A DNA stretch of 64,000 nt from Lusitaniella coriacea LEGE 07157 (lineage in GTDB: Bacteria; Cyanobacteriota; Cyanobacteriia; Cyanobacteriales; Spirulinaceae): the NCBI RefSeq assembly GCF_015207425.1, contig NZ_JADEWZ010000012.1, positions 62,001-126,000 on the forward strand, read 5' to 3'. Shown here piece by piece: positions 1 through 8,028 of the stretch (positions are counted from its first letter, which is position 1; the number at the start of each line of letters is the position of its first letter). The notes beneath the pieces are model-generated. The model saw nothing but the letters and a program-made list of their open reading frames with translations. It was not told the DNA's origin and did not search any database. Both the position numbers and the translations under genes were made by a program.

Positions 1-522
1 CAAGAAATTGACTCGGTAGAATACGGTTTAACCGATATTCAAGAATACTACGCCAATACCGGTGCGCTCAAGCAAGCCGCAGAAAAACGCAGTGGGAAAA
101 AGGTCAACGCCTCATTTATCGAGAGTTTTTCCAAGGATACAACCCCGCGCAAACTCGAAGACCTGTTGCGTCTCGAATATCGTACCAAATTACTCAATCC
201 CAAATGGGCAAACGCAATGGCGGACCAAGGGAGTGGCGGTGCGTATGAAATTTCTCAGCGCATGACGGCGCTAATCGGTTGGGGAGGGACAGTCGATTTT
301 ACCGACTCCTGGGTTTACAACCAAGCGTCTGATACCTATGCATTGGATGCAGAAATGGCACAGAAGTTGAGACAGGCGAATCCCGAAGCCTTTCGCAACA
401 TCGTCGGACGAATGCTAGAAGCGCACGGACGGGGGTTTTGGGATGCGAGTGAGGAACGATTGCAGAAGTTGCGGGAGTTATACGAGTTGACGGATGAGGA
501 GTTGGAAGGGGTGACGAGGTGA
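1..522 (+). CDS. chlH: Magnesium chelatase subunit H, C-terminal part
   Basis: The open frame enters from the left edge and encodes the last 173 residues of ChlH, the large porphyrin-binding subunit that inserts Mg2+ into protoporphyrin IX at the start of chlorophyll synthesis. The visible part holds the conserved C-terminal block with LLNPKWANAMADQGSGGAYE and the ending YELTDEELEGVTR, which I recognise from cyanobacterial ChlH rather than from CobN. ChlH proteins are about 1,330 residues, so most of the gene lies outside the window. A GUN4 domain, the family that binds porphyrin and activates ChlH, occurs in the kinase at 6346-7779; that link is contextual only. Confidence 0.93.
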   Translation, partial: QEIDSVEYGLTDIQEYYANTGALKQAAEKRSGKKVNASFIESFSKDTTPRKLEDLLRLEYRTKLLNPKWANAMADQGSGGAYEISQRMTALIGWGGTVDFTDSWVYNQASDTYALDAEMAQKLRQANPEAFRNIVGRMLEAHGRGFWDASEERLQKLRELYELTDEELEGVTR

Positions 523-581
523 AAGCAAGCTGGGGGAGCTGGGGAAGACACGGAAGCACTATGCATTGAGATTAGAACATC

Positions 582-1088
582 TTGGAATTACTGAATGCTA
601 TTCACGATAATAATTTAGAAGAAGTTGAAAAGCTTTGTAAAAAAGGTGTGGATGAGTTTCGTTTCTTTTGTGATTTTGGCGATAGTATTCTTGAATATGC
701 CGTCCAAGAAGGTAACCTAGAGATCGTAAAAGTATTAATTGCGAGTGGCGTTGATATTAATTCTGGTCTTTCAAGTTCTCCTGCGAATATTGCTATTCAA
801 GCAGGTCGAAAGGATATTTTATTGGCTCTTCTTGAAGCAGGATTAGATGTCAATCAAAAGCTTTTGAATGCTTGGACTCCTTTGATGAGCGCTGCTAATT
901 CTGGAAAGCTCAGTATTATAAAGCTATTAGTTGAAAGAGGAGCCAATGTTAATGCAACAACAGAAGAAGGGTATAGCGCGGTCTGGTTTGCAGTAGAGGG
1001 AGCATGGTTACATATCTTTGACTATTTAAATCCCTTAACTGCCCCAGAATTGCAAGAAAAATGGTTTACTCTAAACAGTGATAAGTAA
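582..1088 (+). CDS. Ankyrin-repeat protein
   Basis: This 168-residue protein consists of about four ankyrin-type repeats; segments such as EGNLEIVKVLIASGVDINSG and GKLSIIKLLVERGANVNATT show the helix-helix-hairpin periodicity. Such proteins act through protein-protein contacts, and the partner cannot be read from the sequence. The start is a TTG at 582: the nearby ATG at 561 is followed immediately by a stop. The next gene overlaps its 3' end by 11 bp, so the two are probably translated together. Base composition is more AT-rich than chlH, which may mean later acquisition. Small ankyrin proteins often serve as immunity proteins, but no toxin gene is visible here. Confidence 0.75.
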   Translation: MELLNAIHDNNLEEVEKLCKKGVDEFRFFCDFGDSILEYAVQEGNLEIVKVLIASGVDINSGLSSSPANIAIQAGRKDILLALLEAGLDVNQKLLNAWTPLMSAANSGKLSIIKLLVERGANVNATTEEGYSAVWFAVEGAWLHIFDYLNPLTAPELQEKWFTLNSDK

Positions 1089-1539
1089 AGATATTAGCAA
1101 AATCCGCAAAAAAATCAATCCACTACTAGGAAAACAAGCATGGAATGTATCTTTAGGACACGGTAGTTTTATTACATTAGAATTTGGAAGACCTTGTTTA
1201 CCCGCAGAAAGTTCAGCCAAGATTCACGGGGAATGGCACTTGTGGGTTTACTGCTGTGCTTGGCGTTTAGAAAAAGAAAATAGAGTCATTGCTGCTTCAG
1301 AAGATCCTCGTTCAAAACTAGAAGAAGCAGTCAAAAACTTAGAAGGTCTTGTCATTCAGTCAATTAACCTATTAAATCCCGCGTTGGATACTGTATTTAT
1401 CTTTGAGCAGCAGATCGTTTTACGCTTATTCTCAATCCATTCACAAGATTATGAGCATTGGATGCTATTTACTCCTGATGAAAACGTTTTAACTATTGGT
1501 CCTGGAACCGATTGGTCTTATGAGAGCAGAACTGAATAG
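1078..1539 (+). CDS. Small conserved-type protein of unknown function
   Basis: A 153-residue soluble protein that starts with GTG inside the end of the ankyrin gene (11-bp overlap). Visible blocks include LGHGSFITLEFG, GEWHLWVYCCAWRL and HWMLFTPDENVLTIGPGTDW, with several Trp and Gly residues that look structurally conserved. It has no signal peptide, membrane segment or catalytic motif that I recognise. The tight overlap suggests it works with the ankyrin protein. An immunity-type role is possible but is inference from size and context only. About 250 bp without a convincing gene follow it. Confidence 0.65.
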   Translation: MISKDISKIRKKINPLLGKQAWNVSLGHGSFITLEFGRPCLPAESSAKIHGEWHLWVYCCAWRLEKENRVIAASEDPRSKLEEAVKNLEGLVIQSINLLNPALDTVFIFEQQIVLRLFSIHSQDYEHWMLFTPDENVLTIGPGTDWSYESRTE

Positions 1540-1791
1540 AATCGAAAACTTGGCGCTCAAATAATTTATTGACATTGGTATTGAAGTGATTGCCGATACT
1601 TTGGCTCTTGGATACAATTGTTCTATGGCAGGCTGTCGCTCTAAACCTTACCGGAGTCTAGGTGAAAGGAAGGATTGTGAGGAAATGAAACGATCGCGCC
1701 ATAATAAAATCACTTTTAGGATGCACTCTATTCCCATTATGAAATAATATCATTGAAAAATTATTTTGTCAACCAAAAATTGAGGTAAAAA

Positions 1792-3438
1792 ATGGAATTC
1801 AACTACTCCTATAAAGGCAATACGGCAATCAATGAAAATGGCACGAATACCCAAATGTCCTTTTCCCCAGACACCAAGCGACCGCCTACCTATTTTATTG
1901 GCGAACTGCGGCAAAATGTTGCCTTCCGCGAAGCTATTAGCGCCTTACATCGCGTCGTCGTTTCTGATTTGCGCTTTAAACCAAAAGATCGAACCGCCTA
2001 TAAAGAATGGCGAGCCAAACAAGACGAACTTGACTGGCAAATTATCGCCGCGCAAGACAAAGAAGTCTCTGGGAAAATTCAACAATTACAAACCGAACTA
2101 GACGAACTCAATCGACGCAATTCCAGTCGTCTGTCTCCGTATTACAAAGCGCAAAATAAATTTTACAAATACCTTTATAAACGAGATTATGATGCTTGGT
2201 TCGTCCTTGACCCGGTGATTACCGTCCATCCCGATGAAGTGTTTTTTGAATGTTTCAGTCAGGATGAATCTAGTTACGGACGAGTGAGCGCAAATTACGA
2301 AGTGTTCGAGAATATTAGCGAATTTGCCTGCGGAACCACGAATATCGACTACTCCGCCGCACTCTACGACGAGTTTCAGAAAATCCGCAGTTATAAGACC
2401 ACACAATTTCAAATTGACCCCTCTGGATTTGAAGTTCAAACCACTCAAGAAGAAGCCTTTAAAGAAGTCAAAATCGACCTTCCCGATAGTTGGGTGAGAG
2501 GTTTTTTACAAGTGAGTTCGGCGATGTCTCTCCCGACGATTCAATTCGATTTGCAACCGATGGACATTCATAATCTCTGCTTCGTCTTGCGCCGCCACAA
2601 AGAGAAAAAGGGACCCCGTAGTATGCGCTATCATCTTAAACCGGGGGAACCCGTGCGCGTGATTTTTGAACCGTGGGAGATTGAAATAGTTTGTCCCCGT
2701 TCGATTTATTTGGGGACTTCAGAACAAATCGTTCGGGTTTGGGGTCGCCGCCGCCTCCACATTCTCGAACGTCTGATTCCTATTGCTAAAAAGTTTACGG
2801 TTCATTTGTTGGGAACGGGAATGCCTTCCTTTTATGTGGCGGATTTGGGGGATATGTCCTTTACCTTGGGGTTGTCGGGATGGACGGCAAATGATTGGTC
2901 CCAGTCGGGGAATTTCGATTTAATGGCTCCTCGCGCGGATGTGGATGAATGGACGCAGAAGCAAGTGTTTGAGGCATTGCGAGAAAATTGGCTGGAAACG
3001 CCGGATTCCCTCGCTCAACGCTTGAATATGAGCCGGACAGTCGTTCTGGGTGTGTTGGGTGCATATACCCAAGCGGGACGCGCTATTTATGACCTTAATA
3101 AGGGAGTGTATCGCGTGCGGGAGTTGAGTCGCGAACCTTTGCCAATGGAACGGTTGCGCTTTGCGAACGATCGCGAGGATAATGCAACTCGGTTCTTAAA
3201 TGCCAATGCCGTGCGGGTTACAGCCGTCACGCAAGATAGCGCGAAAACGATTATCCTACAAGGAACGGTTGAAGATAAGGACAAAACCTACAACCCCTCT
3301 CTCACTGTCGATGCAGACGAACGAATGCTTAAAGCGGAGTGTACTTGTAATTGGTATCAACAAAATAAGCTCTATAAAGGGCCCTGCGAGCATATTCTTG
3401 CGTTGAGAATGCAACACGCGCGTCAGGTGAATGGGTAG
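1792..3438 (+). CDS. SWIM zinc-finger protein
   Basis: A 548-residue protein whose C-terminus carries a SWIM-type zinc finger: Cys517, Cys519, Cys532 and His534, the CxC...CxH pattern, in ECTCNWYQQNKLYKGPCEH. SWIM domains bind DNA or protein and occur in chromatin- and transposition-related proteins. Upstream of it, DSLAQRLNMSRTVVLGVLGA looks like a winged-helix segment and is followed by a YDLNKGVYRVRE strand, so a nucleic-acid-binding role is plausible. The first 430 residues match nothing I know. The ATG at 1792 has a GAGG-like ribosome site upstream. The MT-A70 methyltransferase follows 51 bp downstream on the same strand. Confidence 0.8.
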   Translation: MEFNYSYKGNTAINENGTNTQMSFSPDTKRPPTYFIGELRQNVAFREAISALHRVVVSDLRFKPKDRTAYKEWRAKQDELDWQIIAAQDKEVSGKIQQLQTELDELNRRNSSRLSPYYKAQNKFYKYLYKRDYDAWFVLDPVITVHPDEVFFECFSQDESSYGRVSANYEVFENISEFACGTTNIDYSAALYDEFQKIRSYKTTQFQIDPSGFEVQTTQEEAFKEVKIDLPDSWVRGFLQVSSAMSLPTIQFDLQPMDIHNLCFVLRRHKEKKGPRSMRYHLKPGEPVRVIFEPWEIEIVCPRSIYLGTSEQIVRVWGRRRLHILERLIPIAKKFTVHLLGTGMPSFYVADLGDMSFTLGLSGWTANDWSQSGNFDLMAPRADVDEWTQKQVFEALRENWLETPDSLAQRLNMSRTVVLGVLGAYTQAGRAIYDLNKGVYRVRELSREPLPMERLRFANDREDNATRFLNANAVRVTAVTQDSAKTIILQGTVEDKDKTYNPSLTVDADERMLKAECTCNWYQQNKLYKGPCEHILALRMQHARQVNG

Positions 3439-3489
3439 TTTGTACGCATTTAAATTAGGAACAAAAAAATCGAACACCAAGAAGAAACA

Positions 3490-4068
3490 TTGAAATCTGA
3501 AATCATAAAATCACCCCATCAAACCTATAGCTGCATTGCTATCGATCCTCCGTGGTTTTATAGACTTCGCAAAGATGACAAAACTCACAGAAATCGCATT
3601 CCTTATCCTCCGATGAAAATCGAAGAGATTTTGGCTTTACCGATTCCAGAACTCTGCGATACAAAGGGTGCGATACTGTGGTTGTGGTTCACTAACAATC
3701 ACGCAATCGAAGCCTGCGAGTGCATCAAACATTGGGGTTTTGAATTAAAAACTATTCTCACTTGGCTCAAAGTTAGTAAAGCTGGAAATCCGCGCATTGG
3801 AACGGGACATTGGCTGAGAAATTGTACGGAACATTGTATCCTTGCAACGCGAGGGAAAGTAACGAGTTTTTCCCACGCAAAAACCCTAACCAATGACTCA
3901 ACGATTCTTATGACTCCTCGGCGAGAACATTCGCGAAAACCTGATGAATTTTATCGGCTTGTTGAAAAGTTATGTCCCGGAAGTAAGTTGGAAATGTTCG
4001 CAAGAGAACGAAGATTAGGGTGGGATGCTTGGGGAAATGAGGTGGATAAATTTAATAATGGGGTTTGA
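3490..4068 (+). CDS. MT-A70 family adenine-N6 methyltransferase
   Basis: This 192-residue enzyme belongs to the MT-A70 family of S-adenosylmethionine-dependent N6-adenine methyltransferases. The catalytic DPPW motif is at residues 19-22, followed by family blocks GAILWLWFTNNH, TGHWLRNCTEHC and SKLEMFARERRLGWDAWGNE. Bacterial and phage members modify DNA, often without a cognate nuclease. The start used is TTG at 3490, because no in-frame ATG lies before the catalytic motif. It is close to the SWIM-finger gene and may share its transcript. A PD-(D/E)XK-like protein lies 1 kb downstream; no specificity or restriction subunit is visible. Confidence 0.88.
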   Translation: MKSEIIKSPHQTYSCIAIDPPWFYRLRKDDKTHRNRIPYPPMKIEEILALPIPELCDTKGAILWLWFTNNHAIEACECIKHWGFELKTILTWLKVSKAGNPRIGTGHWLRNCTEHCILATRGKVTSFSHAKTLTNDSTILMTPRREHSRKPDEFYRLVEKLCPGSKLEMFARERRLGWDAWGNEVDKFNNGV

Positions 4069-4158
4069 GGGTCTGGTTGATAGATTCGCGAGTTTAATTG
4101 GATTGAAGAGCCAGTCTTTTTTCTTCTGCTACATCCTAATAAGTTGCGCTTGAGGAAC

Positions 4159-4635
4159 TTAACCCAACAAATTGAATAGCGTATCGTCGAGATCGAAACC
4201 AAGAGATTGCGCGATCGCTTTTAATTTCAACGTACTGGTAATATTTTGCTGTTTCAACCAATTATGTAAAACAAATATCTTTTTCATCGCGAAAATTTCT
4301 AGGGCTTCTGGGTTGTACTGAATCCCTTCGGCGCGATTAAATTGGTGCGGAACCAACATGGCAATATAGCGGTATAGTTCCCCTGTTTTTCCATCGAGTA
4401 AATAAAGAAACCAAGGATAGCGCGCATCGAGACGAACAAACCACAATCGGATTTCTGGGATTTCTGACAGTTCTCTAGGATCGCTGGGGTCGCGCGGGTA
4501 ATTCAACTCGAAACTCACTTTTTGCTCGTAGTCCGCGATCCTGCCTTTCTCTAAATAATCCTCAATTTTCTCCTCCACTGGCGATATATCTAAGGCGTGA
4601 ATCTGTTCGGAGTTTAGATGAATTTTAACGCTCAT
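4159..4635 (-). CDS. crr6: CRR6-type NdhI maturation factor (DUF1817)
   Basis: The 158-residue protein matches the CRR6/DUF1817 family, needed to mature the NdhI subunit of the photosynthetic NDH-1 complex in plants and cyanobacteria. Recognisable blocks are LNSEQIHALDISP, ELNYPRDPSDPRELSEIPE, RLWFVRLDARYPWFLYLLD and FNRAEGIQYNPEALEIF. Length is normal for the family and there are no membrane segments, consistent with a soluble assembly factor. Its ATG overlaps the stop of the upstream 79-residue gene by 4 bp, so the two are translationally coupled. It is convergent with the MT-A70 gene. Confidence 0.88.
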   Translation of the reverse strand: MSVKIHLNSEQIHALDISPVEEKIEDYLEKGRIADYEQKVSFELNYPRDPSDPRELSEIPEIRLWFVRLDARYPWFLYLLDGKTGELYRYIAMLVPHQFNRAEGIQYNPEALEIFAMKKIFVLHNWLKQQNITSTLKLKAIAQSLGFDLDDTLFNLLG

Positions 4636-4871
4636 AAATCCTCAATTTGTTCGACAACAATTCCATCTGAAATTCTATAGCCCCAATCGGGAAAACGATT
4701 GGCAAGTTGCGTGGCTAGATCGTATTCTCCCAAACGACACAGCTCTCTCAATTGTTCGTATCCCTCTTCTTTTTGTTTCAGAGCATTCTGGGATTCGAGT
4801 TTTTCTCTCTTTGCATCGGGTAGCGGAGAGCGCCCCTTAGTCCAAGCATCAATTGCACCTATTTTTTCCAT
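4632..4871 (-). CDS. Small hypothetical protein preceding crr6
   Basis: A 79-residue soluble, charged protein with a Lys/Glu-rich helical middle (PDAKREKLESQNALKQKEEG) and a C-terminal block LATQLANRFPDWGYRISDG. I do not recognise a family. Its stop overlaps the crr6 start by 4 bp, so the two are probably one operon and it may assist the same NDH-1 assembly step; this is inference from position. The start ATG at 4871 follows an AT-rich leader. Confidence 0.6.
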   Translation of the reverse strand: MEKIGAIDAWTKGRSPLPDAKREKLESQNALKQKEEGYEQLRELCRLGEYDLATQLANRFPDWGYRISDGIVVEQIEDL

Positions 4872-5033
4872 TTTTATTATGGTTTTTAATTTTAAAGGAA
4901 ATGGGTTGAAAGGTTTACTTTTTAAGGCTTTTTTGGTATTATTTTATAATGAGAATATTTGCAATTTTTTAAAATCCGTTTATATTTCAATTATGAAATA
5001 ATAATATCATAAAAAACACCCTATTTTAAACCC

Positions 5034-5642
5034 ATGTCTCGCCACAAAATCCTTCAAGACGATTGCGCCTATACCTTCCGCTCCTACTTTGAAATGCCCT
5101 ACGAACCCGACGAAATTCTCGCCGAGTTTGGCTATGCTTTGATAGCAAAGCGAATGACCTTACCCAAAAGCGCTTCCTCATTACCACGACTCCTCGCTTT
5201 AAAACAACAAATTGAAGAAATTCTGCCCTTAGTCAGCCTCTCAAGCGAAACAGCTCGACGAGAATTATTAGTTGCACCTGTTATTACCGAAGTGGTGAGA
5301 TTGTGTCAGTGTCAATTGCGCATTGAATATCCCTTAAATGTAAATAACTGGCTCAAAGGAGAATTAGACTATTTGCTACGCGCCAAAAACAGTTTAACGG
5401 TGATTGAAGCGAAGCGAGACGATTTAACGCGAGGATTTACACAACTCGCAGTAGAATTAATGGCACTGTCTCAAGCAGAGGAAAAAGACTGTTTGTATGG
5501 TGCGGTAACCATTGGGGAAATTTGGCGATTTGGCAAGCTCGATACCCCTGCACGACAGATCGTGCAAGATTTAACTCTCTACCAAGTTCCCGATGACTTA
5601 GAAGAATTACTCTCAATTCTGATTGGGATTATCAATAATTGA
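5034..5642 (+). CDS. PD-(D/E)XK nuclease-like protein
   Basis: A 202-residue protein with a candidate nuclease core, KGELDYLLRAKNSLTVIEAKRDD. The Asp after GEL, followed about 12 residues later by EAK, reproduces the D...ExK arrangement of PD-(D/E)XK enzymes such as the N-terminal nuclease domain of type I HsdR. Helical residues before and after would complete the fold. It lacks helicase or recognition domains, so it is either a stand-alone nuclease or a defence or repair accessory. The MT-A70 methyltransferase 1 kb upstream is a possible partner, but the minus-strand crr6 pair lies between them. Confidence 0.65.
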   Translation: MSRHKILQDDCAYTFRSYFEMPYEPDEILAEFGYALIAKRMTLPKSASSLPRLLALKQQIEEILPLVSLSSETARRELLVAPVITEVVRLCQCQLRIEYPLNVNNWLKGELDYLLRAKNSLTVIEAKRDDLTRGFTQLAVELMALSQAEEKDCLYGAVTIGEIWRFGKLDTPARQIVQDLTLYQVPDDLEELLSILIGIINN

Positions 5643-5713
5643 TCCGTAACAGAAGGAACTCGAACCTTTTACAATCGGTCTGAGAGTGTAATTGATTTGT
5701 AATACGCTCTACT

Positions 5714-6349
5714 ATGTTCTCTCGCAAAATAGCTCTCGGTTTGATTGCCTTAACCCTAAGCCTCGTCACCGTTTTATTGCCAACCACAAACGCCTTTTCT
5801 CAGGATTCCCCTCCAGTAGAATCCCCAAATACATCTCAAGCTGAATTAATTGTCCGCGATCGCGGAAATATTGCAATCAATGAAGTAAAATTCACCCGCG
5901 TGGACTATGTAGGTCAATGTCCCGGCAATGCCTACCTTCCTGCAAAACTCGAAGCGCAATTCGTTTCCCATAACACCCCTCCCGCAGCGAATCGGCGAGT
6001 GGTCATTAAAAATGTCAGCAAAGGTTTAGCGAGCGATCCTTACCCCTTTACCGATCGCGAATACAGCCACGATCGCTACTCCGAAGGCTTTGGCATTAGA
6101 ATTAACTACGAACACAACTCGCGCAACTTCTCGATGATTGGCGGTAACAATCAATTAGAGTACGCAATTATCGATGCCAACAAAAATCCCATCGAACAGG
6201 GAAGCTTCGCCGTGCAAGTGTCCATCAACGATCGCGGTACGATTCAAAGAGATATGATATGTCGCGACGAATTTAAGTGCGAAATCGAACGGCGAGACGA
6301 TCGCGAAAATCGCATTTGTCGCACTCTAACAACCTGTAACTGCCCTTAG
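5714..6349 (+). CDS. Secreted cysteine-containing protein of unknown function
   Basis: The 211-residue product starts with a clear Sec signal peptide: positively charged MFSRK, a hydrophobic core through residue 24, and an Ala-containing cleavage region near TNAFSQ. The mature part is beta-rich, with a Cys in YVGQCPGNAY and a cluster of Cys at the C-terminus (ICRDEFKCE..., ICRTLTTCNCP) that could form disulfides in the periplasm. No enzyme motif is seen. It converges on the kinase gene, and the two ends overlap by 4 bp. Confidence 0.7.
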   Translation: MFSRKIALGLIALTLSLVTVLLPTTNAFSQDSPPVESPNTSQAELIVRDRGNIAINEVKFTRVDYVGQCPGNAYLPAKLEAQFVSHNTPPAANRRVVIKNVSKGLASDPYPFTDREYSHDRYSEGFGIRINYEHNSRNFSMIGGNNQLEYAIIDANKNPIEQGSFAVQVSINDRGTIQRDMICRDEFKCEIERRDDRENRICRTLTTCNCP

Positions 6350-7779
6350 AAAATTTCGCAGCGATTGAATGTCTGCATTAAAATATTCGCGTGCTTCCAC
6401 CAAGCATAACCCCCAATCCAGCGACGGGATGGGAGATGTCCCACGGGTGCGCGTAGAGAGAACTTCAGGGATTTATCCTCAAAAGGAAGTTGATGTGTCG
6501 TCCAACCCACGCGATCGCAGAATAGATGATATTCCTCCCCAACCTCTTGATAAATCTGCACTTGTACCCGAAAACCAAACTTCCCCTTACTGTATTGAAA
6601 CCAAAGACGATCGATTGTTTTTAAATCCTGGCAAGGTAAATATTGGATGTCGCTATTGAAGATGTAAGTTCCGCGATTTTTCCCTGCAAGCTGACACACA
6701 ATCGCCCAAGTTTCCTCATCTGCATCTCTCCATTTCCGTTTGGAGAGCAACAGTTGCAGTTGAGTGTAATCGATTTGAATGCTCGGTGCGGCAGTCGTTT
6801 CTGAAAAGAGCGTTGATTGTTGAGGGGTTCGCGTGAGAGAAGGAGGAGGTGAATTTGTTGTCGTCGCGCGCGACGGTTTTTCTTCTGTCGGAATTCCCAT
6901 TGCATCCATCTCTCGCAGCACCTCAAATGCCGACTGACTGCGCTGGCGTAAAGAGGGGTGTAGCAATTGATTGAGGATTTTTCCCAAACGCGGGCTAATC
7001 GTCGTTCCAGGGGGCAAATGGTCGCGCCACAGCCAACGTTCGTCCACGATATCAAACAGTTTTTCCGGGTCAGTGCCACACAGCAAATGAATGCAAGTTA
7101 CGCCCAAACTATAGAGATCGCTAGCGGGTAAAACCGTTCCGCGCAATTGTTCGGGTGCCATAAATCCCAGGGTTCCCACAACCGTTGCACCGCCCATGAG
7201 CGCTGTTTGGCTGAGTACGCGAGCAATTCCAAAATCAATCAAAACAAACGCCCTATCTTGCTGGCGTTGGATAATATTCTCCGGCTTAATATCCCGATGA
7301 ATCACCTTGCGTTCGTGGATAAATTGCAAAACGGGTAAAAGTCCCCGCAACAACTCCCAAATCCGCGCCTCTAAATCCTCCCGTTCCTGCCACAAATGGG
7401 GCGTTAAAGTTTGCCCTTCAATCCATTCTTGGATTAAATAAAGATCGCCATTTTGCTCGAAATGGGCAAACAATGTGGGAATTTGGGGATGATTGCCCAA
7501 CTCAAATAAACGAACCGCTTCTTGCTCGAATAATTGAATCGCTTTTTTGTGGGTTCCCACAGGAGACTGCTGGAGATATAGTTGTTTGATGACGCAGGAG
7601 GGAGCGTTGGGTAAATGGATATCTCGCCCCAAAAACGTGCGCCCAAATCCCCCTTGTCCCAAGGGTTTTCCCGCTTCGTAACGCTTTTTGAGCAAGAAAG
7701 GCAAACCACAAGAAGCGCAAAACTGACCTGAATGAAAATTTTCGGGTTTGAGACAATTTGGATTGAGACAATAAGCCAT
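6346..7779 (-). CDS. 4-Cys Ser/Thr protein kinase fused to GUN4 domain
   Basis: The 477-residue protein has three parts. An N-terminal zinc-ribbon-like element has Cys4, Cys9, Cys21 and Cys24, the 4-Cys signature of a cyanobacterial kinase class. A complete Hanks-type kinase domain follows, with glycine loop GQGGFG at 41-46, Lys65, catalytic HRDIKPEN with Asp163, DFG at 182-184 and MAPEQ. After a Ser/Thr/Pro linker the C-terminus is a GUN4 domain (from about 340; LLSKRKWRDADEETWAIV...). GUN4 binds porphyrins and stimulates Mg-chelatase, so this kinase may couple tetrapyrrole state to phosphorylation; that is inference. All catalytic residues are present and no transmembrane helix is seen. Confidence 0.9.
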   Translation of the reverse strand: MAYCLNPNCLKPENFHSGQFCASCGLPFLLKKRYEAGKPLGQGGFGRTFLGRDIHLPNAPSCVIKQLYLQQSPVGTHKKAIQLFEQEAVRLFELGNHPQIPTLFAHFEQNGDLYLIQEWIEGQTLTPHLWQEREDLEARIWELLRGLLPVLQFIHERKVIHRDIKPENIIQRQQDRAFVLIDFGIARVLSQTALMGGATVVGTLGFMAPEQLRGTVLPASDLYSLGVTCIHLLCGTDPEKLFDIVDERWLWRDHLPPGTTISPRLGKILNQLLHPSLRQRSQSAFEVLREMDAMGIPTEEKPSRATTTNSPPPSLTRTPQQSTLFSETTAAPSIQIDYTQLQLLLSKRKWRDADEETWAIVCQLAGKNRGTYIFNSDIQYLPCQDLKTIDRLWFQYSKGKFGFRVQVQIYQEVGEEYHLFCDRVGWTTHQLPFEDKSLKFSLRAPVGHLPSRRWIGGYAWWKHANILMQTFNRCEIF

Positions 7780-7850
7780 CTTGAGATTCTAGAATTCCCG
7801 GCAATACAGAATGGTTCCTTTGTCCACTGTAACCTGGGATATTTGAAGGA

Positions 7851-8026
7851 GTTATAGCAGTTATCAGTCATTAGAGGGAACAGGGAATAGGGAATAGGGA
7901 ACAGAGAATAGGTTTTTTCAGTTATCAATCATTCAGTCATCACTGTGTCACCGTTTCACCCGGTCACTGAGCGTGTCGAAGTGCCGCGTCTCCCCCAGCT
8001 CCCCCCAACTCCTGGCTATTGCTATA
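7851..8026. repeat. Repeat element with heptamer core, ends TATAGCA
   Basis: This element lies between the kinase and the aminotransferase. It begins TTATAGCAGTTATC and ends CCTGGCTATTGCTATA, so its ends are imperfect inverted repeats (TATAGCAG / TATAGCAA). Inside are GGGAACA/GGGAATA heptamers (about 7873-7912), a block with TCAGTTATCAATCATTCAG, and GGTCACTGAGCGTGTCGAAG. The same modules occur in opposite order and orientation at 30207-30400, and one end recurs at 38638. Its right end stops 3 bp before the stop codon of the aminotransferase gene. Confidence 0.8.
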
Positions 8027-8028
8027 TC

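Noticed and set aside
1561-1791. Possible pseudogene behind the 153-residue gene
   Set aside because: Short frames such as IDIGIEVIADTLALGYNC can be read, but I found no matching family, so I cannot claim a relic.
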